From contig SGPM01000071.1 in assembly GCA_004802725.1 (NCBI GenBank), positions 31,042 to 95,041 on the forward strand: a stretch of DNA of 64,000 bases, given 5' to 3'. Below are positions 35,403 through 49,054 of the stretch, piece after piece. Below the pieces are notes generated by a model, which ran no database searches, was not told where the DNA came from, and saw only the letters and a program-made list of their open reading frames with translations. The DNA is from Antrodiella citrinella. Taxonomy: Eukaryota; Basidiomycota; Agaricomycetes; Polyporales; Steccherinaceae. The first letter of the stretch is position 1; each line of letters opens with the position of its first letter. The position numbers and the translations under genes are program-made.

Positions 35403-37902
35403 TCAAACCGCCATACTCCGCTTCTTCATCCTCTTCACCGTCCCGGCCCCGCTATTGTCTCGTTGCTGCCGCAGGTTGTTTCCCCCAGCGATACGAGAAA
35501 ACGGGTTGCCAGCATGTGTCAACACGCCAAACGCATGGTTACGTCTGCCCTTCGGGGGAGTGAGTGGCGTCTTCGCCCATGCGACCACATCGTCAGCATC
35601 GTCCAGTTGTCGTTTCTTATTATTGAACTTGCTGCCTGCGTCGGAGTAGAAGCTGGAGACGGTAACGGGACCGACGCTTGAACTCGACGCCGTGGCAGAG
35701 CTCGAGAGTGGAGGTAAAGACGGTTCCGTGAGAGCAGGTGATGGAAGGAGGGCAGGGCTCTTTGGTGCATCCACGGCGATAGCGGTATCCTCTTTGTCCT
35801 CATCCGACTTCTTCCCAGCCTTCCCTTCTGCTGCAGTCACTTTCTCTCCCACATCATCGTCGTCATCATCATCATCATCCTGATATTGAGACAGACTCAG
35901 CAGCGCCTTCGTTGGACTCGCCTTGGTCGGACTCCGCTGCGAAGCAGAAGCGATTTTCTGTTTGAGCAGCTGCGCTTGAGGATCAGCTAGGCTAGGCTTC
36001 AACTTCTTCGTTTCCGGCGGAGAATCAGGGCGACGAGGACCAATGAAGGGTTTTGAAGTCTTCTCCTGCTCGTCTTGTTCGACCTTCCGCTTCTTCATAC
36101 CGGCTACCAGTCCAGTCCTTGAGAGAGGAGGAGTAGGAGGAGTGGCGAGGGGTTTCTTTGACGTAAAGATGGGCGTTGACACAGCTGCCTCCAGTTTTGA
36201 GCCTTTATTCTGAATGTAGAACAGGATGTACGCGTTCTTCATACTGGTCGGCGCTCCCGACAGTCGAGTCACGGATTCGTCATTCATCTCGAACCACTGT
36301 CCATGAGCGTTCTTGATGTGAGCGTAGTAGTGACCGGAGTTGGGGCCACCACCCGCATGCGAAATGACACCGTAGAGACTGTAGGTGGGTCCGAATTGGC
36401 CTTCGCTCATGACAGGCTGCAGCGTAAGCTGATCGTCGTATCTGACGAGATTGGCCATTTTGCGACCCATGGGGGAAAAGCGTTTGAGATGAATACCGAG
36501 AACGACCGGAGCTTCATGGACAGTGAAGGACTTGTCGGCTGAGACGTGCTTCTTGCACCTAACACTACGCGTTAACAGCCTGTAAAACGCGATTGAAACA
36601 AATACGTACTTGTCGCATTTGTATTTATCAGCTCCCTTCAAATGATCCACAGCAACGAACTTCCGCAGCGCTTTCTGAAGCGAATCCACTCCATAAATAT
36701 CCACGCTCAGGTCCAACATATCGTCAAAGGTGTCGCTGTTGTATCCACAAGACTTGCACGCGACCCTCGACCTCAACTTTCCTCCGAAGATCTTGTGGAC
36801 CCAGGTTGTCACAGCAAGCTTATGATCAGGTTTCCTATATGATCATAAGTGGACGTCCACAGTACATATACGAAGATAATACTCACTGTAGTCCAGCCAA
36901 GCAAGACTTCTGTAACGCATCTATGGCATAACGAAGAAATTCGTGAGAATCCTCTTGTCTTCCTCGTCGCATGTATTTAGCAATTTCTATCAAGGGAGGT
37001 GAGTCTCATGCGAAGGAGTTGAGCTCTCGATAGCACGCACCTGATAATTTCGATGTGATTTGGTATGGTGTAGTCGAAGCCGTTCTTGAAAAGCATTCAC
37101 GCATCACATTTCGAAGAGCGCAAGACATGCAAAATGTACCCTTCTTCACGCGACCTAATGAAGCAACATAAGTACAGCGGAATCATGTTGATATCACCCG
37201 ATATACTCACACTGGTCTCCCTGATGAGAGTTGAGCACTCGCACGAGTGGTGGGGTATGAATGAGACACTGCAGGGCGCTGTTGAGGAAACACGTATTCC
37301 CAGTGTTGTTGAGACCGCAGCCCATGGAAGCTGATGATGGCCATGAAGTCTCGATAGGATGCGTCCACAAGGATTTTGCAGGAGCAGATGGCGCTTGTGG
37401 AGCTGCAGACGGTGTTGACGAGAGTTGTGGGGGACGCGTCTCAGATGAATTCTAAGCCATGACCGTGAACACATGGTAGTAAATAGAGCGAAAGGAGCGA
37501 ACTCACATCGTTTTTAGACACTGTGGTAGGTGAGCCATTGATAGGCTGGTACTTCCCGTCTCCAATGGCCAACGTTCCCGAGGACGATCCTTCTACGAAC
37601 TCTATGGGAGGAGGTAGCAGTTTGTTGAAGCTTTCTACATCTTTTGCAGGAAGGTATTGAGCAGCATCTCTGTCCCGGTTTTCGGAAAAAGTTGGCGCAG
37701 GGTAGAGCTGTGTAGCAATCATTCTGAGGGCAGCCTGACGGCTTGCTGGAGCACAGTGGATGGAATGACGAGACGACCAAAGACGAGGCACAGTTCGAGA
37801 AAGGATTAAGGATATTGTGAGAAATAAGCAGCCCGTTTGTGAAACGGACGTGGTATGAGCGGAAAGCTTCAAGTTCAAGGAACGGTCGGCCGTGGCGAGC
37901 AA
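35403..37902 (-). CDS. Ubiquitin-specific protease, USP36/UBP-type
   Basis: The Cys box [34 protein letters not shown], the zinc-ribbon like CKSCGY and the His box [18 protein letters not shown] identify a C19 deubiquitinase. The order and spacing (USP36/USP42/yeast UBP class) is intact, with several short introns between 36540 and 37400. After the catalytic domain comes a long disordered, Lys- and Ser-rich tail with a run of nine Asp (DDDDDDDDD) and a basic end [13 protein letters not shown]36-type enzymes act in the nucleolus, so a nuclear role is likely but unproven. The start is uncertain: Met 37902 opens a frame that may contain an intron, and Met 37722 ([15 protein letters not shown]) is the first well-supported one. 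Confidence 0.85.
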
Positions 37903-38116
37903 ATCTCAGCCACTCGATGATTTGTTTGCTCTTGTTTGGAGCGAATCACGTGATGACGTCTAAACACAGGGCCCGACACGGTCGCATACAACTCTCACCG
38001 CAACCCTCTCGTCGACCATGACATCGTCAGAACTACTGATGCTCGGCGACTGCCAGAAAGCAGCAAATGTGCTGCTAGCTGGTATGCGAAAACTGAATCT
38101 GCATGGACCGTCGTAA

Positions 38117-40054
38117 GTGGAACAGCACGTTAATGACACCATAAGTTTAGCTAACTTGAAGTGCATGGCTCCTCGGAGAACGTACGGCCTATTACTTCTA
38201 AATGACACCTTTACCCAAGTCATGGCCATTTTATCTAGCTATTACACCTGCTTCACACCGTGGAAGAGTCGCGGACACTTCTCTGCGGGCTTCTTAATTT
38301 TGTCAGAAGCCCTATCTAGTATCAACCTCCTGCCTACCGAGATCTTAGTCTATATCCTCAAAATCTTGTTACTAGATGCTTTTGAGGACATATCTTACCC
38401 CGTCCATTGCCATCAAGTTGAAACGAGCACTCCCCGATGGTGGAAAGCAAGTCATTGGAGGGGCTTCCTTCATGTGTGCCACCACTGGCGGTACAATATA
38501 ATGGCTTCCACTACCTTGTGGAATTACATCGTTCTCGACCAGTCGGTGTTGCCTAAGCACCGTCACGCCGCGGTCAGATTTTTCACTCGATGCTCCGGCG
38601 CTTGTCCGTTACAAGTACTGGGTCGACTCGACGAATTACTCGCAGCGCTATCACCTGATTTTTCTCGCGTGCGTCGTCTACGCATTTTCTACAACTCTTC
38701 TGCACACTTCGCTGGTCTTCGTGATTGGCCGGCTCCAGAACTAGAAAGCTTAGACATAACTTTTGTCCTGGACTGGCTGTACCACGAGGGCTCATTCAGA
38801 AATCCTATTCTTTTCAGGAACTCAGCCTCTTCCCTTCGTCGCCTATCCTTGGACAACGTTGACTCCTTGGATAACGTCTCCTTTGCGTCTTTAACCTACC
38901 TATACTTGTCCGGGACCTGGTCGCGTACTGCGACGTCCGATAAGTACAGACAGCTTTTATGACTACTGTGCAATACTCCCAATCTCCAAGACTTGTTTCT
39001 GGCCAGACTCTCGCCTTGGCTCGATGAAGAGGATCGTCATGGCGTGACCGACTCCGTAGAGCTCCCGCATCTCCAGCGACTTGGTATACGGAGTGAGAGC
39101 TCTCAAGTCGATCAGCTCCTCCACAACTTAGCGATCCCGTACGGTGTCTGTATCTCTGTTGATATCCCGTGCTTGATCTCTCATGACATATTCTCTCAGT
39201 TTTCGGAAAACAAAGCGACACTGCGCCCGCTCGATGATATTACTTCACTTGAAGTTGATTACGGGGTACTCTCGGCAGACGATCCTAGGATAATCGTAAA
39301 CGGTGTAGGGTCATCAGGGTCCTTCCATGTACGATACCGCGACGCAGGTCACGCGCTGGATCCACAGCGCGTGTCCCTCAGCAGACTCGCTATGTTCAAC
39401 CTGAAGGAGCTGTGATTGGCAGGTTCAAGGCCCTCTCGTTTGCGCCTCGCACCGCCTCCGATGTTTTGGCACCCTCTCAGAGACCAGGCATCTTTGGAGA
39501 AGTTGGTCATCAAACACAGTGCATCACTGGCCGACATTCTCCGCCTCTTGACCCCATGCGGCCCCTCCGCATCCACTGCGTACGAGTCTTCTGCCTCACC
39601 CATCCAAGCCCTATGCCCTCATCTCCATAGTTTATGGATCATCGGGACAGCTGAATCGATAGTAGAGGCATCCGTCGAACTGCTCTCTTTCGTTTCCGAG
39701 CGTCACGATGTGCTCGGACCGTCGTTAGGCGAAATCCTCTTGCAATTTTCTCTAGGACCGGACTCGGAGGGTGGATCGACATCTCAGTCATCCTCTATAG
39801 AAGCTTTAGATAATTGCATCTATGTTCTCAAGGGCGTTGTCGGGACTGTCGAAATCGTCGCATCGACCTCCCTCCGCTGGCGACGACGCCGGTTTATAGA
39901 GGGAGTCCAACTTTGGGAAGAGGAATTGGATATTCGACATAGTGAAAATTATTGGGGGCGGACTTTGCGTAGGTCGGAGACTGGCACACGGTCAAGTCAT
40001 CGGTGTGATCTAGCGTATTACATGGGAATAAAGAAGACATGTAGATATAGATAG
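38117..40054 (+). pseudogene. F-box/LRR-type gene with two in-frame TGA codons
   Basis: A single frame spans almost 1.9 kb. It opens with an F-box (INLLPTEILVYILKILLLDA and WRGFLHVCHHWRYN), continues with LRR-like repeats and reaches a final stop at 40054. It is interrupted by TGA at 38960-38962 (after DKYRQLL) and TGA at 39412-39414 (after MFNLKEL). At the second position the related gene near 49.9 kb has TGG (ELWIGG), so the change is TGG to TGA. The first stop is also compatible with CGA to TGA. Splicing around both sites was considered but no GT-AG pair removes them. The start is unclear; possible ATGs are at 38165 and at 38019. This is the F-box substrate-receptor type, now probably non-functional. 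Confidence 0.7.
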
Positions 40055-40145
40055 GATCCGGATGGATATGCAAGAAACAAATGTACACTATCTACGACAT
40101 TGAGAGCACAATTAAAAGTGAAATTATCCAATCAGCAGCGAAGAA

Positions 40146-43100
40146 TCACCAGAAGGCACACCTGCAGAAATCAACTACTGTGAGATATGTTCATTGCGCA
40201 CAGCAAACAGCTACTCACCATCCGGAGAAACATTGACACAGGTTCTCTATGGACGTCGCCTGGAGAATCAGCTTGTCGACTTGCGCTTGGACGGATAATG
40301 GATGCTCCGGGTTAAAGTCCCGACCTAGTATCCAGAATAAATCAGAACCGAGTTATATGCATATCGGTGCTGATGCTCACCGGTGAGCTTGTGCTGCACT
40401 CGCTTGAATACCGAGAGAGCACGCTCATTTCTGACTTCTTGCGCCTCTGCACAGGTAATGAATATGACGACGCCATCACGCATATGCAAAGAGCGTACCG
40501 TTCAAGATGTCATTCTCGTCGGCCTTCAGCTTGCGAATCGGTCCCTGAGGATAAGCAGCACGTGCAAGCTCAGCTGTACGGTTACCGCCTGTACAATGAG
40601 GGTCAGAGAAGGGACATATTCCTCGAGATACTGTACTGGCCTTCTGAACGACGAGTGTCTGCATCGGTCTGCATCAGTCTCCAGTTGATCAAGGGGTCGT
40701 AAACGAAGGCCTCCAGAACAGCCATGAGCGAGTCTTTGTTGTCTCGCAGTACTGACATGCTAATCTCGCACGTATTCCTAAAGCTACCTTCAATCCCGCT
40801 AACCTGTTATCAAAAGATTAATGCACAATATTGTGATAATGACCAGCGCAACATACCTCCATAGCATGGGTTAACATACGCGTCAGTCGGAAGGGAATCT
40901 TCTCCGGGAACTTCTCTCGATGCATAGCCACTTCGAAACAGTCACCAAAGTCAATGTGTGCCACTTGACCACTCTTCGTCCCAAGCATGATATTCGAAGG
41001 ATGACGGTCACCCAGCCCCAAGATATGTCCTACCATGCTGTTGACAGCTAAAGAGCGAGTGTAGGTCGCACGACGTTCCAGCCAGTGTTCGGAGCTCATA
41101 CTCTTCAACCACAAGACGCGGTAGAGATCCTGTCCGGTCGTGTTCTCCAGTGCGTACTCGAAGACCTCGATCTTCTGTAGCAAGATAAGGTTTTCATAAT
41201 CGGGTGCCATCTGAAGAAACCTATTCAGCGGTAGTACACTCCGTAAGCAGGACTTACGTACCTGCAGCATCAACCGGTACTCGATATTAAGCAGAACCTT
41301 CCTAGAGTCTCGATAGTCACGGACATGAACATGCAATGTGTCACAATCCTTCAGCCAGCCTATGAGGCCAGCGTTAGGCGCCAAGGGAATGACGGAGAAG
41401 CCATGAATATGCAGCCGTCGCTTGAAACTAGCAGTGTCAACGGAGAGAAGGTTGTTGATAAGGGTGAATAGTTGCATGACACGCTCGTCCTGACGCAAAT
41501 CCTCATGACCTAATGTATCACCGATACTAATCAGCTTATGATACATAACACACGAGGTCCACATACCCTTCAGCAGATACTGGTAGTCTTCACCATTACT
41601 GCCTTTCAATACGAGTCGACGCGGTCGTTGTTTGGAGGGAATGACCGTCAACTTCGTGGCGAAGCTAGTGATTTTCACGACAGGACGCCCACTCTGGTAT
41701 GTACCTGAGAATGTCCCATCAGGACATGATCTTCAGCGCACGAGTGTTATGAAACGCACCAGGCACAGCTAGCTCCAAGTCATGAGCTTTGAGCAGCTCT
41801 GGCGATACATACTGAAGGTCTAGCACCGAGAGTTGTGGCAGCTGCTTCTCGATCTTCCGGAATACCTGGAGAGCAACGTCAAACACAGTATGACTGGAAG
41901 CAGAACAGACCTACACCATAGTAAATTTCCCATGCTTTGTCAAGATCACTTCTTTCACCGTACACCTGGTATCGTCGACAAGCTTCACGAGCTTCATACA
42001 AATCCCGCCCAAACGCCTGTGAGAACGAGATCTCTCGCGCGGTCTTGGGGCCCTATATGGGTGTTAGCCATGAATAATGTCGGTGTCAAGAGGATCACTG
42101 ACCGTTTCAAGCATATCATGCAACGGCTCAAGACACGCAATCATGCCCTCGGGGTTCTTGTCAGTGAAGTACAAGCGTGATGCTTCCTCCAAACCTTCGT
42201 GCCATAACTCGTGCCACAGGATCGCCACACGAATTAATTCGCGGCCGACAAGAAGGGCCTGCTCGACAATCACTGCACTATGTGACCTCATGCGTTCCAT
42301 GATGGTCAATGCAGCACTCTTCCGGGTCGCGCTCGAAGACTGGGATGCTACGGTAAGAGCGTAGATAAGGGCTTGCGGGTGGTTCTTGCCGACTTCAATG
42401 AGCAGATTATTAATGTTGCGGCGAATATTTGCGCTGGGGGTTTGAATCCGAGCAATGATCTAGTTCCAAGTTGGTCAAGGGCAATCTAAGTTGTTCCCGC
42501 AACACTCACCTGAGGAATCACCTCCAACCAGGTAACAACTTCAACATCGGAGAAGCCTTTCTCCATAGCATGACTGACGTCATCATGGTGGCCGTACTTG
42601 AACCAGAGTGTAAGCAAGCGAAGCGTATCTTGCAGGGCATCGTCATTGCGAAGTGCAACTGATCGGAAGAAGCCTGGAGGTCATCACATTGAGAAGTCAA
42701 TACGAACGCAAAAATCTTGGGACACTCGCCGTCTAGTGATTGTACAATATGCACAACCAGTTCATCGCTAGGTTTGTCGACGATCCCGTTCTCGCTCTGG
42801 CTTTCTGTATAGCTTACTACTTCGAAGTTGGCTAGTGCCCATGTGTGCCACGCCTTATACCAAGCTGGGTCGTAGTGAGTTGCAAGGGAGTACGAGTGCA
42901 GTATGTCCTTGATATTCCGCTGAAAATCCACATCAATGACGGGAGGACACCAAGTAGAGAGGCGAAAAAACTTACGCTGCCCCAGTTGTCTTTCATCGCC
43001 GTTTGCCATTCACCTTGCTTGTAGAAGCATCGCGCAAGTAATCGAGACAGCTCATCCATCTTCTGCCTTAAAACAGGTTGGTTGGCGTTGACTTCGGCCT

Positions 43101-46100
43101 CGAGATCACTAGCCAGCGAAGCGGTGAAATGACGCAAGAAATCCAAGCTCTCACGCTTCGTCCCAGCGGCCCACATATATTTCAGATGTGCATAAACCAC
43201 ATTAGGCGGTGCTTTCATGTGTGTGTGGTCGTGATACTGTTGTTGCAGCTATTGTAGAAGTCAGCCAGATATATCTTCTTGAATGAAATGCATACCCTGT
43301 CAGGAGAGAACAAAGAATTGATTGTCTTCTCGGCCAGGAACATACGGTCTGACTTGCGAGACAGATTGGCGAATTTGATCCACATTACGGGGTCGTCGTC
43401 GGGATTAAGAACCAGGGCGCGGACTTGGAGGATACGTTGCCAAACCTCTACGTCAGGTTGACAAGCCTGTAACCTAAAGAGAGGGGCGGTCATGCTCGGT
43501 AACAGGAACAAGGAACTGCGACAAACCTCTTCATCCATGTTTTCCGCATAGTCTCTTGACGTTCAGGCTGGTCAGCAAACTGCTTGTACGCAATAATCTC
43601 CTCTAACTCAGACAACATCTGAGCGCGGACCATTGTGCTGAAGAGGATGTGAGCGTAGAGACATCTGCAAACGGGAAAGAGCTGACTTATAAGAGCGACC
43701 GTAACTTTCCCCTACCAACGAAGTCAACTCCGGGTCGAGGAGATCACGAGCCTTTGCGATTTGAGTCATGGCTTTGGGGAACTGGTTCTGATGAACAGAT
43801 AGAATTGCGCGATAGAAAGGACGATCCGCAGAGTCCGGCTTCATTGTAGCGATATAGTCGTCCATGGAGTCCCAGTCGTTCAACGACCATGCAGCTGCGG
43901 CTGCCATAGGTGCAATCTCTCGACGATCCTCGTGACTAGCATTTGCCCAGTTCTCTTCCACTTGGGCCGCGAGTTGATCCCATTCCCCTAGTGCGTGTAA
44001 GCATTTCATCCTACCGATAGTGATATCCGGCGCATCCGGATCCTCCGTGGCTCTCTTCTCGTACGTGACCAAGGCTTCTTGCCACCGTCCCAGTCGCTCG
44101 TACCACTCTTCGTGTTTACTGATATCGTACTGCTCGCGGGCGATCAGAAGCGTCCCCCAAGCAGCATCGTGTTGCTGAAGTTTGGAGTTGATTCCAATAA
44201 GGGCCTCGATGATGGTGGGCGATGTTTCTGTGAAGAACTCGAGCTCCTTGTAATGGAGGGCTTTGGCGTATGCGTGGAATTTGATGGCATATTCTCCCAG
44301 CGTACGGTTCTCGATCGGCAGAGCTTTCTCTTCATGCTCCATGAACTCCGCAAGGTTCAGCAACCGATGGACCAGATCCGCAGGTGCGAGTGGTGAAGTG
44401 ATAGCAAACTCGATAGAACGTACAAGATCCTCCTAGATGATAATCAAGTAACGTTAAATTTTCAGAGATGTTGGCACACACCTGATATTGATCGTACAAG
44501 TCACCCCAACACGAGAAGAATGCGGCATTGAAGAGCTCCTTTGCAAGCGGAGGATATACATCCACCAAGCTCATGCAGGCCCTGAGAGCGTGAGAGGGTG
44601 ACTCCTTCATGAGCTCGACAGACAGCCTGTGCATCCATTCAATCCAGTCATCCTTTGTGGAAATCAGCGATACGTCCCAAGCTTGCTTGAGATGCTGCTG
44701 GTTCACGACCATCTTGGTCGCCTCCGCAGGGGCTGAGAACTCCGCCGCTTTGCCTCCAGACCTAAAGAAGTAGAGTGAACAACTGCATCCAGGAAACGGG
44801 AACTCTGCATTGGACGCACGTTGTCTCGGAAGTAGGTGCATCTTGGGGTAGACGTTCACTGTTCAGAAGCTTTGAGACGAGGCTCTCGTATTTGGGCGGA
44901 TTGAACCGAATGTGTAGTAACACCTGGAAATGAGGAAATAATAATCAGTGCTGTCGCTTGAACAGATACGAAGAAGCACCGAACCTTGGCAATCGTCGGA
45001 ATGAAGATCGCAAAGTCGGAACCAAGCTGTATTAGTAAGGAGCACAGTGTGTCTATGACCGCGGCACGAAGTTCGTTTTGCGACTGGCCCAGCACTCGCA
45101 CCAACGAATGGATGATACGAGAGGCGTGATCAGAGAAGTTGACTTTGTGTGAGAGGCCGTCGATTGTGTAGATAGCCCTCTTGCGCAACGCGACGGAACC
45201 GTCTGCACGTTCAGCTGTCTTGACAATGATGGGAATAACAAGCTGCAGATATTCTTCAATGTTTGCACCGAACGTGAGGAACGCGTCAAAGATTTTCATT
45301 TGAGTAGCAGCGCTCTTCTCGATCAATTCGCCGTCAAAAACTTTCAACATCAGCGGCAGTATGTGAGGCAGGAATGGCTTGAACTCCGAATCGAGAGCTT
45401 TGCCCAGCGCTTCGATGAGGGACACCAATGGCAGCTGCAAAGAAGCCACTTCCCACAGCTCGGTAATCAGATTGAAGATGTCGGGCATATGATTGCGGAC
45501 ATGTTGCTTGATGATCCCGATAAGAATGGCGAGCTGCTCCAAATGGAACACTTGAGTACGAGCGGACGAGCTTTTCGCCACACCAGCAAACGCGGGGATG
45601 ATCTGATGGAGTTGAAATGAGCGCGAACGCACCCTGAGGCCTGAGGGGGTAAATATCTGACCTGAGGCAAGAACGTCACGCATTTCAGACCTTGCGTCTT
45701 GAAAATGGACATGATTGCTTCAATGACTTTGTGATGTTGCCCGCTGAGCGACTGGTCCTTCAGAATACCTAGCAGCGCATTGATAGCCACTGTCTGGTAA
45801 TAGTCGTCGGAAGAGGTAGATGTTTCGGTGATATTACGCGGCACCGAAGCGTTGCTCAGCGTAGGAGCTATCTCTGCTATTGCTTCATCCACAGGTTTGG
45901 TCTAGTGATACAATCAGCAAAATGACACTTATCGTCAAGTTGACCTTGAATCACCTTGCGTCTGTAGGGATCAACAGCGCCAAGAATACCCAGTACTTTG
46001 ATAACCTCCCGACGAACGGATAAAGTGGGTTCCGTACGTTGTATTCGGCTCAAAATCTGCAGCAACTGAGGGTGATCTACCAGCGGCTGAACAACATATC

Positions 46101-48836
46101 CTGTGCTTGAGCAGACTTGACCCAATGTGTGCAACGCTGCGTCCCGTTTCGAGAGTGATGGATCGACAAGTTTGGCCATGATGACATCCATGAGGTCCGG
46201 AACAAATGGTAGGACGTCTTCGCCTCCAACACAGGCAAGTTCACCGAGACACATAAGTATGTTGGCCGCGACCGTGGGGTTGGAATCGTTGGCCTTAGGT
46301 AGGAGAACACGCAACATAGACATAGCGTACGGCTTCATGAGCCTCTGTGTATGGCTGACCAGAGAAGTTAAAAGGCGGGTACACTGTTCTCGGTCTCGCC
46401 TGCCAACGTTCGCGACTCAATGAGCGAACGTTCATACACTGGAACCTGGAGACTCACATGACGTTTGAGTATTCTAGCTCTGTGAGCAGTTGGATCAGGG
46501 TTTTCCTGAGAGAGGGCATGACGTACGCCGGATTGTGTAGTGCCAAACGGCCAATCAATTCGACGGCTGTCGTACGAATCTCGAAAACCTCATCGTTGAG
46601 TGCGATGAAGATGAATCGCACGTTCTCTGCTTGAGCAAGGTGCTTGTCGAAGCGTTCGTGTAATGATGACAAGACAGCCAGGCGGATGCTTGCATCTACG
46701 TCAACGATTGAGTGACTTAAGTAGTTTCAAGAATAAAATAACATGCCAGGGTCTGCAATGGCAACTGTCAAGAGTTTGTCGATGACTTCGCTGATGATCT
46801 CAATCGAATGGTTGCTGGCTTGGTAACATATAGGATCCTGCATGAATAGGCGGCAGCATGTCAAGGCAGCCGCACGCCGCACTTCGGCATTGTCTTCCTC
46901 CAGGTATGGCAGCGCACAGTCTCGAACAAACTCATTCAAGATGTGGCCTGTTGAATCTCAATACATCAACTCGTGTCCAGGATATGACTCCACGTACCAC
47001 TAAAATCGAAAGTACCCAATATGGTGAGCGCGAGTGTCAGCATCTCAGGCGTCTTGGCAGCTGCCGCATTCTAAGAAAGATAAGTCCACGAATAGCACTG
47101 TTGTCCATAAAAACATACATCCGTATTACTGAACTCTCGAGCCATAGGTGCAGCATCAGGTCTCAGTGAACTTGAAGCACCGAGTGGTATGTACTTCTGT
47201 CCGCAAAGGATTACGGAAAGAAGATTCGAGAGTCGATCTGAGTCACGGTCAGAGTGACATTCGTGCAGTTAGCTTTCAACATACCTTGGATGGTCTTCAA
47301 CAGGGGCGGGATGTGTCGTGCAATCGCTACTAAAGCTTGATAGAGAGGTTCACTCAGTTCGCATGCGAAAATCAGGTCTAGCTGATCATGGAGAAGCTTC
47401 GTCAAGTTGGGCCCTACAGCCGCCGCAAGCATCCCAATACACTGGAAGATGGGCTCCTCCGACGGCGCATTCTTTTTACTGTCAGAATATAAATGTCTAA
47501 GGGACACCGCATGAAGTGATCAAAATTACTCACCCACGTTGCTGCAATCCCTGCTTGATCTGTAGCATGATGCTATCCAGGAAGGTCTTCATTTCGCTTC
47601 CTACTGCATTTGCTACATGCCCAATGGCAATGAACGCTGAAGAGAAAATCAGTCGTGTGCCCGTCCGTCGTATATGTCTACTTACCGACAGATCGCTCCG
47701 TGGGCTTCTCTAGCTGACTGAGTAGGTGGCCCATAGCTTTGTGCAAGTAATGCTCAGAGAATGTTTGTGTATCATAGACCGCCAACGTGGGTATGAGCGT
47801 AATAACCATCTTGCGCACATTCGAGTCGCGATGCGCCTTGAAGACCAGCAATTGCTCTGCAGCATCAAGGAAGTTCTCCTTCATAAACTGATGCACACGT
47901 ATGAGTATAACGTACGACGAAGTTCCGTGAAAGCACGAACCATCCCGCCATGCAGTAGCAATTCACGATATGTCAACAGCGAGCCATGAATGACCTCAGG
48001 GGCCGCCACCTTCAATCCCATTTGAGCGTCCTGCAGTATCTTCAAGAGAAAGGGACTCCGTGTCTGTCGCTCCCGGTGCGTGATGATCTCCAGACAAGCC
48101 GCCAACAACTCTGCCGCACTCTCCCTTACAATGATGCGTGGGTCTCTGAGAGGTACCAATATTTTGTCGAAGACAAGGCCTATGTGGGCGTGAAAGTAAG
48201 TGGGGTTATTTCTAGCCAACTCCTTCAGTATGAGGACGCCAGCATATCTTCCCGGTTCCTGCTTGTCGGCCTGCAGGAGTCCAATGGCGGCTTGCACTTC
48301 GTACTCCATGAAGTAGTCGCCGAATCCAGCACCGCTAATCGCTGCGATTTGGCCGAGTGTCTTGGAAGCTGCAAGCATTACGTTGATATCGTTATTGGGC
48401 AAGAGGGACTTGACGTAGTTGTAGAATCGAAAGAGAATGCTACTTGATTCGATGACTCCACCGCCCTCCGCATTCAGTAAATGGTCTAGACAAGCATAAG
48501 GATTACAGAATAGAAGCATGACAGACTCAACCCACCAATAGCCGTGATCCCTCCCAATTTCTCTACGTTGGTCTGACTATGCACGAGATCGAAGAGCTTC
48601 CTGTTGATTGTATCGTCCCATATCTTGGCAGCTGCATCCGAAGACATCTCAGGAACGACTTCAATAACCTTCATTGTCATTGTCAGATACATGGACTTCA
48701 TGAGAGAATGCAAGATACTTGCATATCGCTGCAGTTCGACAGCTGCTTGCACGCGGACGTCATGGCTCTTGTCCTTCAGTCCCTTGAAGATCTGGTCGAG
48801 AAAGTCAACCTGAGACGTGGCCGCGAGGGAAGACAT
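40146..48836 (-). CDS. TOR: Serine/threonine kinase TOR (PIKK family), catalytic subunit of TORC1/TORC2
   Basis: Met 48836 ([20 protein letters not shown]) starts an array of HEAT repeats (48.8-44.9 kb), followed by the FAT domain (44.9-42.4 kb). The FRB domain has [20 protein letters not shown], keeping the Ser at which rapamycin-resistance substitutions occur, so the protein should be rapamycin-sensitive with FKBP12. The kinase domain (41.7-40.8 kb) has [14 protein letters not shown] and [11 protein letters not shown], then [17 protein letters not shown] plus [12 protein letters not shown]. Two last introns join SGW to CAFW, the FATC tail, with stop at 40146. There are about 20-25 small introns; length is estimated near 2,350 residues. 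All hallmark motifs are present. TOR controls growth, translation and autophagy in response to amino acids. It cannot be TRA1 because the catalytic DxxxxN and DFG are intact. Confidence 0.95.
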
Positions 48837-49054
48837 CCCGATCAGAGTCGATACAGGAGCGATGCTCTCTCCGAGAAGATGCACGCGAGCGGTAGGATAG
48901 CAGTCGTGAACAGTCGGGTTTGCTCAAGAAGCATGATATTAGGCACCGTGCTGGTAAATGCCTAAGAAGTGAACGCGCTCGCTCAGTCAGAGCATGCTAG
49001 TAAGCAACAGCCGCTGGCTGACAGTGATGCTGCACGAGTCAGACTCCGACATCG
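48837..49054. other. Short divergent region upstream of TOR
   Basis: About 220 bases between the TOR start and a decayed F-box/LRR gene in the opposite direction. A leftover coding-like stretch (LHESDSDIVDFHVYTV) near 49030 probably belongs to the decayed gene. The TOR promoter must lie in or beyond this fragment. Confidence 0.45.

Noticed and set aside
40146..48836. TRA1 or another PIKK instead of TOR
   Set aside because: Kinase motifs are intact and the FRB and FATC sequences are TOR-specific.
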